From: Tannerella sp. | Lineage (GTDB): Bacteria > Bacteroidota > Bacteroidia > Bacteroidales > Tannerellaceae | Length of the DNA stretch: 36,706 nt | Direction of reading: 5' to 3' | NCBI GenBank assembly: GCA_031257565.1 | Contig: JAIROL010000187.1 | Coordinates: 1-36,706, forward strand | Shown: piece by piece, positions 7,127 to 16,441 of the stretch | Layout: every line of letters starts with the position of its first letter | Numbering within the stretch: position 1 is the stretch's first letter | The notes under the pieces: generated by a model | The model's database searches: none | What the model saw: the letters and a program-made list of their open reading frames with translations, nothing else | Told to the model about the DNA's origin: nothing | Program-made: the position numbers and the translations under genes

Positions 7127-9194
7127 AATGTCTTCTTTTTGCCTCCTCCTGTCTTGGCTGCGAAAAATTACTGATCCGTTTCATATAGCCGATAATGCGC
7201 GTGAGGTAATCCAGATTCACGCCGCCGCACCGGGGGCATTTTTTCAAATTCCGTTTGTCGATATGCCCACAGTTATTACAAACCGTATTTGGAATGTTAA
7301 ATGTGAAATAATTGCAGCCTTCCTGCGTGGCTACGCGCAGCAGTTGGCGGTATTGCTCGCGGTTTAAATGTTCGTCTAAATTCAGGTGCAGGGCGGAGCC
7401 GCCTGTGAGCCGTTCGATGTATTTGCGACCGTGCAGGCGAAATTTATCGACAATATTCAATTTTTCATCTTCAACGATGTAGAAATAACTGTTGTAGCAG
7501 TCGCGCGGCGCTTTGTAGCCGGCTTCCCTGTCCCATTTGGCGTGTTTCACGCCAACGTTTTCGGCGGGAATCATTTCGCAGTTGAACATTACTTCTTTTG
7601 TCCGGTATTTCTTATTGTACCGTTCAACAATTCCGAGTACCTGACCGACAAAATTTTCATATTCGGGATTATCGTTTATCTCAATTCCTGAAAACTCTGC
7701 CGCTTCCACCAAACCGTTTACGCCGATGGTCAGGTATTGTCGTCCCATGTTGATATAGCCGGCGTCAAATAAAGGCAACATGCCTTTTTCCTGCATGTAC
7801 TTCAGGTTTTCGTTATAGGCCAATTGCACCTTGTGCGCCAAATCGACGACTTCTTCAAGAAAAAACTGATACAAAACCCCTTTTCGCCTCGCGTGCTGGA
7901 TACAGCGGTTCAGGTTAATTGTCAGCACGCTTTTTGAGCCGGTGGAAACGCCGCCTGCTCCCAGCGTGTAACTGAATCCGTTGTCCTGTATCTCGTTGCG
8001 CAGCCGGCAGCAACTGCTGAGCGAATCCGCGTTGTCGCTCATATAGGTAAAGAACGAATGTCCTTCGGCATACATTTCCGCGGTGAAGTCGCCATATTCA
8101 CGGTCTTTCGGTTCGCCGTCCGCCGTCAGCAATGCCATTGTTTCCACCGGAAAAGTCAGTATCGCACGGGTACGTTCCCCGTTAAACCATTTCATGAAAC
8201 GTTTCTGTAACCAGTTGAGCGAGTTCCAGTCGGGTTTGCTGCCATTGGGAAAGACGAAGTTTTCGAATAAACTATCAAAATAATATCTGTCGTAGTAAGA
8301 TATATTCCAGAATACCGCCTGAAAATTCCGCGCTCCGGTCGGTTGGTTAATCGAATAGACAATCTGCTCGAAATAGTCGGTAATCACCTTGTCCAGCGTG
8401 CGCTGCTTCTTGGATAAATCAACCACATTGTTGGCATGCAGATAGTAATCTTCGCCGTATTCCAGTCCGATAAAATAGTTCATGTACATCAGAAATTCGG
8501 GCGTAGCACAGGCGCCGCTCAACATGCTGGAGACCATGAAAACCATATTGACAAATCCGCCGCAAAAGGATTTCAGGTTGGTAGGGGCTTTTGAATTTCC
8601 GCCGATAGAGGTTGTTCCTCCTGTCAGCCAGGGATACATGGTGATGCTGGCGCAATAGTTTGCCAGACTGGTTTCATCATTCTTGTAAATAAAGTGATTG
8701 TTGAGCAAGTCGATATAACGGTCGGCCACTTCCTTGCCGTACATGTCTTTCAATCGGTCGGTAAGCAGCCGGCGGTTGAGGCGGATAAAATTGGATTTGG
8801 GAAGCTCGCCGATAAGGGTTGCCATGTTTTTGTTTTCGACATTGGCGTTAGCGTCAAATTTACTGCCTGTTGCTGCATTTGTAGCGTCGCAATAGTCCAT
8901 CAGGAATTTGAGCTTGTCGAGCACTTCCCTGTCCTCCAAATGTTTTTGCCTGTACAGCATATAAGACTTGGCGACGGCGTAATATTTTTCTGCCATCAGC
9001 GCTATTTCCACCTGATTTTGAATTTCCTCCACAGTAGTTTCATTCGTGATGCTCACCCGACTCAAAATGTTGGTAATGACCTCCTGTGTCGCAAAACTTC
9101 CTACCGATAAAAATGCTTTCGCAATCGCATTTTTGATTTTCTCAATAGAAAATGCCTCTTTCTTTCCGTCTCTTTTAATAATAAATAATTCCAT
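7104..9194 (-). CDS. nrdD: Anaerobic (class III) ribonucleoside-triphosphate reductase
   Basis: This 696-aa oxygen-sensitive reductase makes dNTPs without B12 or O2. The N-terminal ATP-cone regulatory domain is visible (MELFIIKRDGKKEAFSIEKI, residues 1-90). The catalytic barrel includes FCGGFVNMVFMVSS, SCCRLRNEIQDNGFSYTLGA and GGVSTGSKSVLTINLNR. Near the C-terminus a four-cysteine zinc motif (CNNCGHIDKRNLKKCPRCGG) precedes the glycyl-radical segment RIIGYMKRISNF. All parts expected of a complete enzyme are present. A cobalamin riboswitch lies in its leader, implying the genome also has a B12-dependent class II reductase outside this window. nrdG follows with a 23-nt overlap. Confidence 0.95.
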   Translation of the reverse strand: MELFIIKRDGKKEAFSIEKIKNAIAKAFLSVGSFATQEVITNILSRVSITNETTVEEIQNQVEIALMAEKYYAVAKSYMLYRQKHLEDREVLDKLKFLMDYCDATNAATGSKFDANANVENKNMATLIGELPKSNFIRLNRRLLTDRLKDMYGKEVADRYIDLLNNHFIYKNDETSLANYCASITMYPWLTGGTTSIGGNSKAPTNLKSFCGGFVNMVFMVSSMLSGACATPEFLMYMNYFIGLEYGEDYYLHANNVVDLSKKQRTLDKVITDYFEQIVYSINQPTGARNFQAVFWNISYYDRYYFDSLFENFVFPNGSKPDWNSLNWLQKRFMKWFNGERTRAILTFPVETMALLTADGEPKDREYGDFTAEMYAEGHSFFTYMSDNADSLSSCCRLRNEIQDNGFSYTLGAGGVSTGSKSVLTINLNRCIQHARRKGVLYQFFLEEVVDLAHKVQLAYNENLKYMQEKGMLPLFDAGYINMGRQYLTIGVNGLVEAAEFSGIEINDNPEYENFVGQVLGIVERYNKKYRTKEVMFNCEMIPAENVGVKHAKWDREAGYKAPRDCYNSYFYIVEDEKLNIVDKFRLHGRKYIERLTGGSALHLNLDEHLNREQYRQLLRVATQEGCNYFTFNIPNTVCNNCGHIDKRNLKKCPRCGGVNLDYLTRIIGYMKRISNFSQPRQEEAKRRHYATVCKL

Positions 9195-9286
9195 ATGTAA
9201 TTAATTTAAACTGTTTTCCTGTTTTACATGATAATAAATTCGGTCGGATACGGGAAAAGGAAGAAAGGTATTTCTACATTGATATG

Positions 9287-9345
9287 AAAAAACCTGTCCT
9301 GCCGCTTTTCACCCGAAAGCGCCGATTATTGTTTGATGCGGCAGG
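9287..9345 (-). terminator. Candidate riboswitch expression platform (intrinsic terminator)
   Basis: The last bases of the B12 box region, CCTGCCGC (minus strand, 9345-9338), are perfectly complementary to GCGGCAGG (9305-9298). The second arm is followed after 5 nt by TTTTTT (9292-9287). The loop is about 32 nt and contains a smaller GCTTT/AAAGC hairpin. The stem could therefore compete with folding of the riboswitch 3' end and act as a regulated terminator before nrdD. Confidence 0.55.
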
Positions 9346-9490
9346 TCTTCTGACTTGTTTCCGGCGATGCGCCTTCCCAACCTTTGCGGTCAGTGGCTAA
9401 AGGTATGCATGCCATTGAGTAAAACTTACAGCTACGGGGATAGTTCCCGACTTTCACAGGATTCCCTTTTAATCCAATCAAAATTGGAAC
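9338..9490 (-). ncRNA. Cobalamin (adenosylcobalamin) riboswitch
   Basis: Read on the minus strand, the segment contains the canonical B12 box AAGTCAGAAGACCTGCCGC (9356-9338), GCCACTG at 9397-9391, GGGAAGGCGCATCGCC just after it, and the 5' elements GGGAATCCTGTGAAAGTCGG and ATCCCCGTAGCTGTAAG. Order and spacing match the Rfam cobalamin family as I know it. It lies between a TACATTTG promoter box and nrdD, in the same orientation. Confidence 0.93.
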
Positions 9491-9502
9491 CGTATCTGGA
9501 GA

Positions 9503-9510
9503 CAAATGTA
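9503..9510 (-). promoter_or_regulatory. -7 box of the nrdDG riboswitch transcript
   Basis: The minus strand reads TACATTTG, a full match to TAnnTTTG. It would start transcription near 9496, just before the riboswitch. No well-spaced TTG is present upstream (a TTTG lies 24 bp away), so promoter strength is uncertain. Confidence 0.5.
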
Positions 9511-9670
9511 GATATTTTATTGATATAATATTCCCAAACGGACAACTTTTTTTATCTCATTGATAAAAAAGTTTCCATAAAATAATGGTAACTATCTTAT
9601 AAATAGATATTTAAAAAACAACAATTGCTTGAAAATTTTTCATTTAGCACAATCATGTATATATTGCTTC

Positions 9671-10541
9671 TTATTTTTTCTCTAATAGCCACTTTGCTAC
9701 ATTGATGATTTTTATGCCTTCCTCCACCGATTCATACTCGTCGGTGGTGAGCAGGTATTTCGGGTAACTGTCTTTGATTTGCCGTAGAGGGCGGAGTTCA
9801 CGCTGCATGGTAACGACTTCTTTTGCAGTGTATGCTACCTGATAGTAAGCCTGTTCGCCGTGTTCCGACCGCGTAACGAAGTCCACCTCGCTGTCGCCGT
9901 GTTTTCCTGTCCAAATGCTGTTTCCGCGCCGCCGCAGCTCCAGATAAACTACATTTTCAAGTATGCCCTATATCCTGAAAGCTGTTTTTTCCCAGCAGGA
10001 TATTTCTCAATCCTACATCTGCAAGATAATATTTTTCCTGCGTGGCGAGTTGCTGTTTGCCTTTTATGTCAAAGCGGCTTGCCTGATAGAGGACAAAGCT
10101 GTCGGTCAGATAGCGCAGATACGCCTCCACCGTTTTGTTGTCCACCGGCTGACCGTCTGTTTTCAGCGCTTTTGCAATATTATTCGGCGACGCCGGCGAC
10201 CCGATGTTACCGGCAATGTATTTCAACACGTTGGAAAATGCGCGTACGTTTCTCAGCTTGTACCGCTGTACGATATCCTTTTCTATCACCGTATTGTAAA
10301 TGGCTTGCAGATACCTTGCCTGAGCGCCCGGATTGCTTTGTTTCAGTTTGATGCCTTGAGGAAACGACGTCTCGCTCATGTAATCGTTGAGCAGGCTGTT
10401 GCGGTTGATATGTTTCGAGCCGGCGTCTATTTCGAGTATTTGAAGATATTCGTTAAACGACATCGGAAGAATGATCAGGTCAAAATCCCTGAAATTGTCT
10501 AATAAAGCCGTGTAATGCACTCTTGTTATTGTCTTTTCCAT
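9671..10541 (-). pseudogene. Truncated and frameshifted DUF4143-type AAA ATPase
   Basis: The first open segment (10541 to 9957) encodes MEKTITRVHYTALLDNFRDF, then LPMSFNEYLQI, a helical middle, NIAKALKTDGQPVDNKTVEA and YYLADVGLRN. These are the middle and DUF4143 parts of the large Bacteroidota ATPase family. It stops at ...DIGHT, and the expected continuation LENVVYLELRRRGNSIWTGK resumes in another frame at about 9957, running on to IKIINVAKWLLEKK at 9671. The join needs a one- or two-base shift. The N-terminal P-loop domain is absent, so the gene cannot make a working ATPase. A good -7 box (10574-10567, TATCTTTG) is still present 26 bp before the remaining ATG. Confidence 0.8.
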
Positions 10542-11070
10542 ATCGACTGTTATTATTTTTTGATAACAAAGATATGCAATATTTTTTTAGTTTCGGGAAT
10601 ATGCGTCGCTTTCTATTCCTGAAAAAACGGAAAAACCATATACTTTTAGGAATAGAAATCCCGGATAACATTGAAATGCGGAAGTGAGAAATATCGGGCG
10701 CATCGAAACTTGTCCGCACAAACGTACATTCGTCAGTGCATACTCAAACTCTACACAGACCCGCCCTTACGAACTCATCGCATAGCCTGACAACGACAAA
10801 ATCAGCCAAATAGAAAAGCCGGAACGAAACCGGCAGGGTTTACTGTGGCCCCGACCGAAAAATCACCTGTTTTTGGGCTTTTTATGTATTCCTCCAGTCC
10901 GGTTTTATCTCCGGATTGAAATTTTTCGTCCGAAAAATCCTGAAAATCCACTGCAAAAAACAATCATTTTTGACCTGTGAAATAGTTCAGCCAACATAGA
11001 AAATGACTTGCGGATTTTAGGAATTACAGTATTTTTTGTTAAAATATTTTTTTTAAAAAAAACTATTGAA

Positions 11071-11078
11071 TATATTTG
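11071..11078 (+). promoter_or_regulatory. Candidate -7 box for the susCD operon
   Basis: TATATTTG matches TAnnTTTG. It would give a leader of about 310 nt before susC. No TTG with normal spacing was seen, so an activator or another start site is possible. Confidence 0.35.
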
Positions 11079-11189
11079 TGGTGCGATTTTAGGATTCAGA
11101 ATCTTTTCTAAAAAAACAACGGTTCTGTCTTGAATTCGATGACGCACTTGTGCCGGTTAATGGCAGGTATTTGTCAGAGAGATGCATAG

Positions 11190-11208
11190 ATTACGTGCGT
11201 AATACGCA
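11190..11208. promoter_or_regulatory. Overlapping palindromes in the susC leader
   Basis: TGCGTAATACGCA (11196-11208) is a perfect 6-1-6 palindrome. It overlaps ATTACGTGCGTAAT (11190-11203), a 6-2-6 palindrome. Two mutually exclusive symmetric sites about 190 bp before susC could bind a dimeric regulator or form alternative RNA hairpins. Confidence 0.4.
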
Positions 11209-11324
11209 TAAAAGATCTTTTCAAAGAGAAAATTTATTATAGTTTCTTTTGATTCCATGCATTGTTTATAGAGTTAAACAACGGTTCGTGTGCAGTTTTC
11301 AACTGTTAATTATTTAACTAAATT

Positions 11325-11347
11325 AAGCATCAGTCCCATGCTTTTTT
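11325..11347 (+). terminator. Weak attenuator-like hairpin before susC
   Basis: AAGCAT (11325-11330) and ATGCTT (11338-11343) form a 6-bp stem with a 7-nt loop followed by TTTT. It lies about 50 nt before the susC start. The stem is short and A/T-rich, so terminator function is uncertain. Confidence 0.3.
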
Positions 11348-11394
11348 ATGTATAACGCCGACTGGGGGACAGGGAGGCAACAAAAGAACATTTT

Positions 11395-14300
11395 ATGATG
11401 TATAAAAAATGCAAAAAACTTCTTTTTTTAGTTCTTCTGGTCATATCCATTGGAACTGTGAGCGCCCAAACTTCTTCCGTCGCGGGTACGGTCATTTCTG
11501 AAGAGGATGGGCAACCGATTATCGGAGCTTCCGTATCGGTGAAAGGAACTCAGATTGGTACCGTAACAGATGTAGATGGAAAATTTACGTTAACAAACGT
11601 ACCAAGTACAGCCAAAACATTACAAGTCTCATTTATTGGAATGGAAACGGAGGAAGTCGCCATCAAGCCCATTCTTGAAATCGTGATGCGCACAAATGCC
11701 CAACAACTGGATGAAGTGCTTGTGACGGTGGCTTATGGTACCGTCAAGAGAACTTCGCTCACAGGCGCTGTATCTTCGGTAAGTCAGGAGCAGATTGAGA
11801 TGCGTCCGGTGTCCAGTGTGACTTCCGCACTTGAAGGTACCACTTCGGGCGTACGGATTAACAGCACTTATGGGCAACCCGGCGATGATCCTTCCATTTA
11901 TATTCGTGGATATAACACTGTGAACGGTTCCAGCGACCCGCTTTATGTAATTGATGGCGTTCCTTTCGGCGGCAACATATCAGATCTCAATCCTCAGGAT
12001 ATTGAAAGTATCTCCGTTCTGAAAGACGCCGCCTCTTGTGCCTTGTATGGTAACCGCGGCGCTAATGGCGTTATCCTGATTACTACACGCAAGGGTATTT
12101 CCAGTAAAATCAGCTTCGACCTGAAAGTAAATCAAGGTACATACTCCCGCGGCATCAAAGAGTACGACCGTACCTCGGCCCGTCAGTTCATGGAAGCCAG
12201 TTGGCAGAATCTGAGAAATGTGCGTATATCCGACAAGGGGGAGACGGCCGCTGCCGCTGCAGAATATGCTTCAAAGAACCTGATTTCCGACGCATTGTAC
12301 CTGAATATCTGGAATAAGCCGGACGATCAGTTGTTTGATGCCAACGGCAATCTGGTAGCTGACGCCCGGATACTTTCCGGCTATGCCGACGATTTGGACT
12401 GGTACAAAGAGGCTATCCGCGACGGTTACCGCCAGGAATACTCGTTCAGTGGCAGTGGAGCCACTGAAAAGAGCGACTATTATTTTTCTCTCGGTTATCT
12501 GGACGAGAAAGGGTATGTGACAAACGCAGACTTCGACCGTATTTCAGCCCGTACTGTCTTGAACCTCAATCCCAAGAGATGGATCAAGGCAGGCATTACG
12601 CTGTCGGGCACCCATCAAGTGACCAACTATACCAGCGGCGATAGCGATGCCTCTTATACAAACGCCTTTATGTATGCACGTGAGATTGCTCCTATTTATC
12701 CGGTACACCTGCATAATGCGGACGGCACGTACAGACTGGACGCCGAAGGTAACAAACAGTATGATTCGGGATTCTACACGAACGACGAAGGCGAAGGTAT
12801 GACTACCCGTAATCAGTATCCCGACCGCCACGTCATCTGGGAGAACGAACTGGACCTTGACCAGACCGTGCGTAATACCATGCAAGGCATTGCTTATGCC
12901 GATATCAAATTCCTGAAAGACTTCACTTTCACCCTGAAAGGTGATTTGAACGTGCGTAATTCGGAAAGCGCCTCTTATAATAGCGCCATTATCGGCAATG
13001 GTAAGGGTAACTTGGGACGCGCCAGCCGCACGATCTATCGCTACAAGAACTATACGTTCCAGCAACTGTTGAATTGGGGTCATGCGTTTGACAAGCACAA
13101 TGTCAGCGCATTGATCGCCCACGAAAACTATTCTTACAATTATAATTACATCTATGGATATAAGACCACGGAAGTATTTGCCGGAAAGCCGAATTTCTCA
13201 AACTTTACCGATATTACCAGCCTGAGCGGTTACGAGAACAACTACCGCACGGAAAGCTATCTGGGACGCGTCCGTTACAACTACGACGACAGGTACAACC
13301 TGGAGGTTTCTTTCCGTCGCGACGGGTCCTCACGTTTCGTCAAGGAAAACCGCTGGGGTAACTTTGGCAGCATCGGCGCCAACTGGATTATTTCAAGAGA
13401 AGATTTTATGAAATCGGCGGACTGGGTGAAAAACCTGAAGCTGCGCGCTAATTGGGGACAAGTAGGTAACGACGCGGGCGTAGGTTACTATGGTTATATG
13501 GGCCTCTATGTCGGAAGCCAGAATGCCAATAAGGGCGCTTATTATCTGAGCCAAAACGAAGCGCTCGATATTCAATGGGAAACCGGCGAAGCATTTGGTT
13601 TTGCAATGGAAGGCCGCCTGTTCAACCGGTGGAACCTTAGCGTGGAATACTTTGACAAGCGCAACAAGAATTTGCTGTTTAATGTGTATCTGCCACTTTC
13701 GGCCGGCGCCACCTCAAACACTGCCGCCGAAGCGACGATCTCTAAGAATTTGGGAACCATTTCAAACAAAGGCGTTGAAATCAGTACGGATATTGATCTT
13801 TACAAAGATAAGGACTGGACAGTGAATTTTAACGCCAACGCCTCTTTCATCAAGAACAAGGTATTGACTCTGCCCGAACAAAACAGAAAGGAAGGTATCA
13901 TCTCCGGTAACTATAAGATTATGGAAGGCAAAAGCCGCTATGAGTTCTTTCTCTATACTTTTGAGGGTGTGGATCAGTTGACCGGTAATTCGCTCTATAA
14001 GGTCGACTTGGAGAAGAACTTCATCAAAATCGGTGAAGACGTCGAAGGAAATAAGGACGGAACGGACATCACCGATAAAGTGACGCTGATAAACGGAACC
14101 TACTATGTGAATAACGTGACTTATGCACTGAAAGAGTATCATGGTTCCGCCTTGCCCAAGGTTTATGGCAGTTTCACCGGCTCCGCGGCATACAAGGCAT
14201 TCAGCCTGTCTGCCTTGTTCACCTACTCTCTGGGCGGAAAGACTTACGATGGCGTGTACCGCTCATTGATGCTTGCCGGTTCTTCACCCAGTAACTACCA

Positions 14301-14670
14301 TTTGGATATCATGCAGTCTTGGAAAGCTGCTCCCGAGGGTATGACCGAGACTTCCGCCGACCGTATCAAGAAAGAGGGTATTCCGCAAATCAACAGTACG
14401 CTAAGTTCGGATAACAACACTGCTTCTTCCAGATGGCTCACCAGTTCCGACTATCTGGTAATCAAGAACATCTCTTTGAGCTACCAGTTGCCGAAGTCTT
14501 TTGTCAAACGTCTGGATCTGGAGGCCGTCGGCTTCAGCGCAACCTGCGAGAACTTATTGACATTCGCCGCTCGTCAGGGTATGAACCCGCAACAATCCAT
14601 CAGCGGTAGCCAGTACAACTATCTGGTAAGTCCGAGAGTATTCTCTGTTGGCGTCAACATCAAACTTTAA
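11395..14670 (+). CDS. SusC/RagA-family TonB-linked outer-membrane transporter
   Basis: This 1091-aa protein has a signal peptide (to about residue 25, VSAQ), then a carboxypeptidase-like regulatory domain (AGTVISEEDGQPIIGASVSV). A TonB-box-like segment and plug follow (LDEVLVTVAYGTVKRTSLTG, GVRINSTYGQPGDDPSIYIR, LYVIDGVPFGG, ILKDAASCALYGNRGANGVI), then a large beta-barrel ending SVGVNIKL. It imports a glycan or peptide-like oligomer bound by the SusD partner encoded 18 nt downstream. No glycoside hydrolase, sulfatase, protease, sigma or anti-sigma gene is next to the pair, so the substrate cannot be inferred. AAG lysine codons are more frequent than in nearby operons, which may reflect high expression or transfer. 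Confidence 0.96.
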   Translation: MMYKKCKKLLFLVLLVISIGTVSAQTSSVAGTVISEEDGQPIIGASVSVKGTQIGTVTDVDGKFTLTNVPSTAKTLQVSFIGMETEEVAIKPILEIVMRTNAQQLDEVLVTVAYGTVKRTSLTGAVSSVSQEQIEMRPVSSVTSALEGTTSGVRINSTYGQPGDDPSIYIRGYNTVNGSSDPLYVIDGVPFGGNISDLNPQDIESISVLKDAASCALYGNRGANGVILITTRKGISSKISFDLKVNQGTYSRGIKEYDRTSARQFMEASWQNLRNVRISDKGETAAAAAEYASKNLISDALYLNIWNKPDDQLFDANGNLVADARILSGYADDLDWYKEAIRDGYRQEYSFSGSGATEKSDYYFSLGYLDEKGYVTNADFDRISARTVLNLNPKRWIKAGITLSGTHQVTNYTSGDSDASYTNAFMYAREIAPIYPVHLHNADGTYRLDAEGNKQYDSGFYTNDEGEGMTTRNQYPDRHVIWENELDLDQTVRNTMQGIAYADIKFLKDFTFTLKGDLNVRNSESASYNSAIIGNGKGNLGRASRTIYRYKNYTFQQLLNWGHAFDKHNVSALIAHENYSYNYNYIYGYKTTEVFAGKPNFSNFTDITSLSGYENNYRTESYLGRVRYNYDDRYNLEVSFRRDGSSRFVKENRWGNFGSIGANWIISREDFMKSADWVKNLKLRANWGQVGNDAGVGYYGYMGLYVGSQNANKGAYYLSQNEALDIQWETGEAFGFAMEGRLFNRWNLSVEYFDKRNKNLLFNVYLPLSAGATSNTAAEATISKNLGTISNKGVEISTDIDLYKDKDWTVNFNANASFIKNKVLTLPEQNRKEGIISGNYKIMEGKSRYEFFLYTFEGVDQLTGNSLYKVDLEKNFIKIGEDVEGNKDGTDITDKVTLINGTYYVNNVTYALKEYHGSALPKVYGSFTGSAAYKAFSLSALFTYSLGGKTYDGVYRSLMLAGSSPSNYHLDIMQSWKAAPEGMTETSADRIKKEGIPQINSTLSSDNNTASSRWLTSSDYLVIKNISLSYQLPKSFVKRLDLEAVGFSATCENLLTFAARQGMNPQQSISGSQYNYLVSPRVFSVGVNIKL

Positions 14671-14688
14671 TTGTAAAAACAGTTCGTT

Positions 14689-16239
14689 ATGAAAAAGATA
14701 TTATCTATTTTAGGAATTGCACTTTTGTTTTTGTCTTGTGCAAGCGACTATCTGGAAACTGTCCCCCAGTCTTCCACCGGCACCAGTACCATCTTTGAAT
14801 CTGCCGACAACGCCCGGCTAGCCATTAACGGCATCTGTCGGTTGATGGTAAGCCAATATTTAGAGTCACAAGGAATGAACGGTGAAGGCACCATCAAAAC
14901 ATGGTACGGAAATTATCCCGGCAACGATTTTCAGAAATCGAACCTCAGCGGCTGGTCGCCTATCACGAACCTTGACTATACCGAAAGAGCCACATCCACT
15001 TACGCCTACTATCCGTGGTTTTACTATTATAAACTGATTGGGAATGCCAATGCCATCATCAGTAACATTGACGCGGCGAGCGGTCCGGACGGAGACAAAC
15101 TGTTTATTAAAGCCCAAGCATTGACTTTCCGCGCATACAGCTATCTGATGTTGAGCCAGCTTTATTGCCATCGCTGGAAAGACAGCAATAACGGAGCCAG
15201 CCGCGGTCTGCCTTTACGTGTCGACCAAAGCACCGGCGAGCTTCCCGCTTCTACCCTGGCCGAGGTCTACCAGCTCATTTACAATGACTTGGATGAAGCT
15301 ATTGCCGGCTACAAAGAATCCGAACAGAGCCGTGAAAAAGGAGATAACTACAGCCCGGATTTGAGTGTGGCCTATGCCACCTACGCCCGTTCCGCCCTGA
15401 CCCGCGAAGACTGGACAACCGCCGCCGGTTATGCGGCATTGGCCCGTACAGACTATCCGCTCATGTCAAATGCGGAGTATGTAGACGGCGGTTTCAATAC
15501 GCCGAACAGCGAGTGGATTTGGAGTTGTTATAGCGCATCCGACCAGACTTTGTATTACTACTCTTTCTTCGCTTACCAGGGAAGCAACTCCAGCGCTTCT
15601 GTTTGTAGATCTTATCCGTGCTCTATCAGCAAGGAACTATACAACAAAATACCCGATACCGATGTACGCAAAGGAATGTTCCTGGGTCCGAAAGAGGGTG
15701 AGACATACACCACGAGTTCGGGACGCGCCTCAAGCGGCGCCATGTATAATCGCGCCATAGCCGATTATGCGAATAAGCTGTATGAGACAAGTTATATTTT
15801 TGCCTATATGCAGTTTAAATTCACTGTTACGGACCAGCCCGGTATAGGTCACGTGAATAATTTCCGTACGGCTGAGATGTACCTCATTGAAGCGGAAGCA
15901 AACTGCCACCTCGGCGGGAAGGATACGGAAACGCAAAACCTGTTGATCGCCTTGAACAAGACTTCAGGCCGAAACCCGGACTACGCCTGCGCGAAGACCG
16001 GCTCCGACTTACTGGAAGAAGTAAAGCTATACCGCAAGATCGAGTTGTGGGGCGAAGGCTTCGACTGGTTCGACTACAAACGTTGGAAAGAACCGATCAG
16101 CCGTAAGACAGAACCCGACGGCAGCTTCCATTCCGCCTTTGCGGTCACTATCAATCCAAGTGACAAGAACCAGTGGACATGGGTCTATCCTGCCAAAGAG
16201 GTGGATTACAACGATGCGCTGAATGCTTATCTGGAATAG
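14689..16239 (+). CDS. SusD/RagB-family outer-membrane nutrient-binding lipoprotein
   Basis: This 516-aa protein begins MKKILSILGIALLFLSC with the lipobox at FLSC, so it is lipid-anchored on the cell surface. The N-terminal SusD segment (DYLETVPQSSTGTSTIFESA DNARLAINGI) is typical. So are TPR-like helices (FIKAQALTFRAYSYLMLSQL) and the C-terminal family signature (LYRKIELWGEGFDWFDYKRW). It forms the lid of the SusC barrel encoded 18 nt upstream and delivers bound ligand to it. The operon seems to end here, because a strong hairpin follows within about 140 bp. Confidence 0.95.
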   Translation: MKKILSILGIALLFLSCASDYLETVPQSSTGTSTIFESADNARLAINGICRLMVSQYLESQGMNGEGTIKTWYGNYPGNDFQKSNLSGWSPITNLDYTERATSTYAYYPWFYYYKLIGNANAIISNIDAASGPDGDKLFIKAQALTFRAYSYLMLSQLYCHRWKDSNNGASRGLPLRVDQSTGELPASTLAEVYQLIYNDLDEAIAGYKESEQSREKGDNYSPDLSVAYATYARSALTREDWTTAAGYAALARTDYPLMSNAEYVDGGFNTPNSEWIWSCYSASDQTLYYYSFFAYQGSNSSASVCRSYPCSISKELYNKIPDTDVRKGMFLGPKEGETYTTSSGRASSGAMYNRAIADYANKLYETSYIFAYMQFKFTVTDQPGIGHVNNFRTAEMYLIEAEANCHLGGKDTETQNLLIALNKTSGRNPDYACAKTGSDLLEEVKLYRKIELWGEGFDWFDYKRWKEPISRKTEPDGSFHSAFAVTINPSDKNQWTWVYPAKEVDYNDALNAYLE

Positions 16240-16343
16240 ATATAACATTTATAGATTTTCTCTAAAAGTAAAACAGGACGGCAACTACAAAGCTGAACTC
16301 TATTGAGAACACCGTAGTTCTCTGAGCAGGCTTCAAAGCAAGT

Positions 16344-16393
16344 CGGCATATATTCCAATATCTCAACGGAATATATGCCGCTTTTAAATTTTT
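16344..16393 (+). terminator. Terminator hairpin after susD
   Basis: CGGCATATATTCC (16344-16356) and GGAATATATGCCG (16368-16380) are a perfect 13-bp inverted repeat with an 11-nt loop. They are followed by CTTTTAAATTTTT. This is a good intrinsic terminator for the susCD transcript. The remainder of 16240-16440 shows nothing else. Confidence 0.75.
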
Positions 16394-16441
16394 GTTGCAT
16401 TTGGAATTTGAATCTGCCAACGCCAAAATAAATAATTTTAT

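Larger units (their letters stand above)
10542..11394. other. Gene-free stretch with regulatory-looking structure
   Basis: No credible coding region was found in these roughly 850 bases. The left end holds the -7 box of the decayed ATPase (10567-10574). A hairpin GCCGG/CCGGC with a 7-nt loop lies at 10818-10834. From 11071 onward it is the probable 5' leader of the susC transcript, with a 13-bp palindrome and a weak attenuator-like hairpin. Confidence 0.6.

Noticed and set aside
10795..10840. tRNA T-arm look-alike (GCCGG, 7-nt loop, CCGGC on the minus strand)
   Set aside because: The loop reads TTTCGTT rather than TTCRANY, and no acceptor, anticodon or D arms surround it.
12544..13122. 192-codon frame antisense to susC
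   Set aside because: Shadow of the strongly coding susC frame; it has no promoter and no recognisable protein features.
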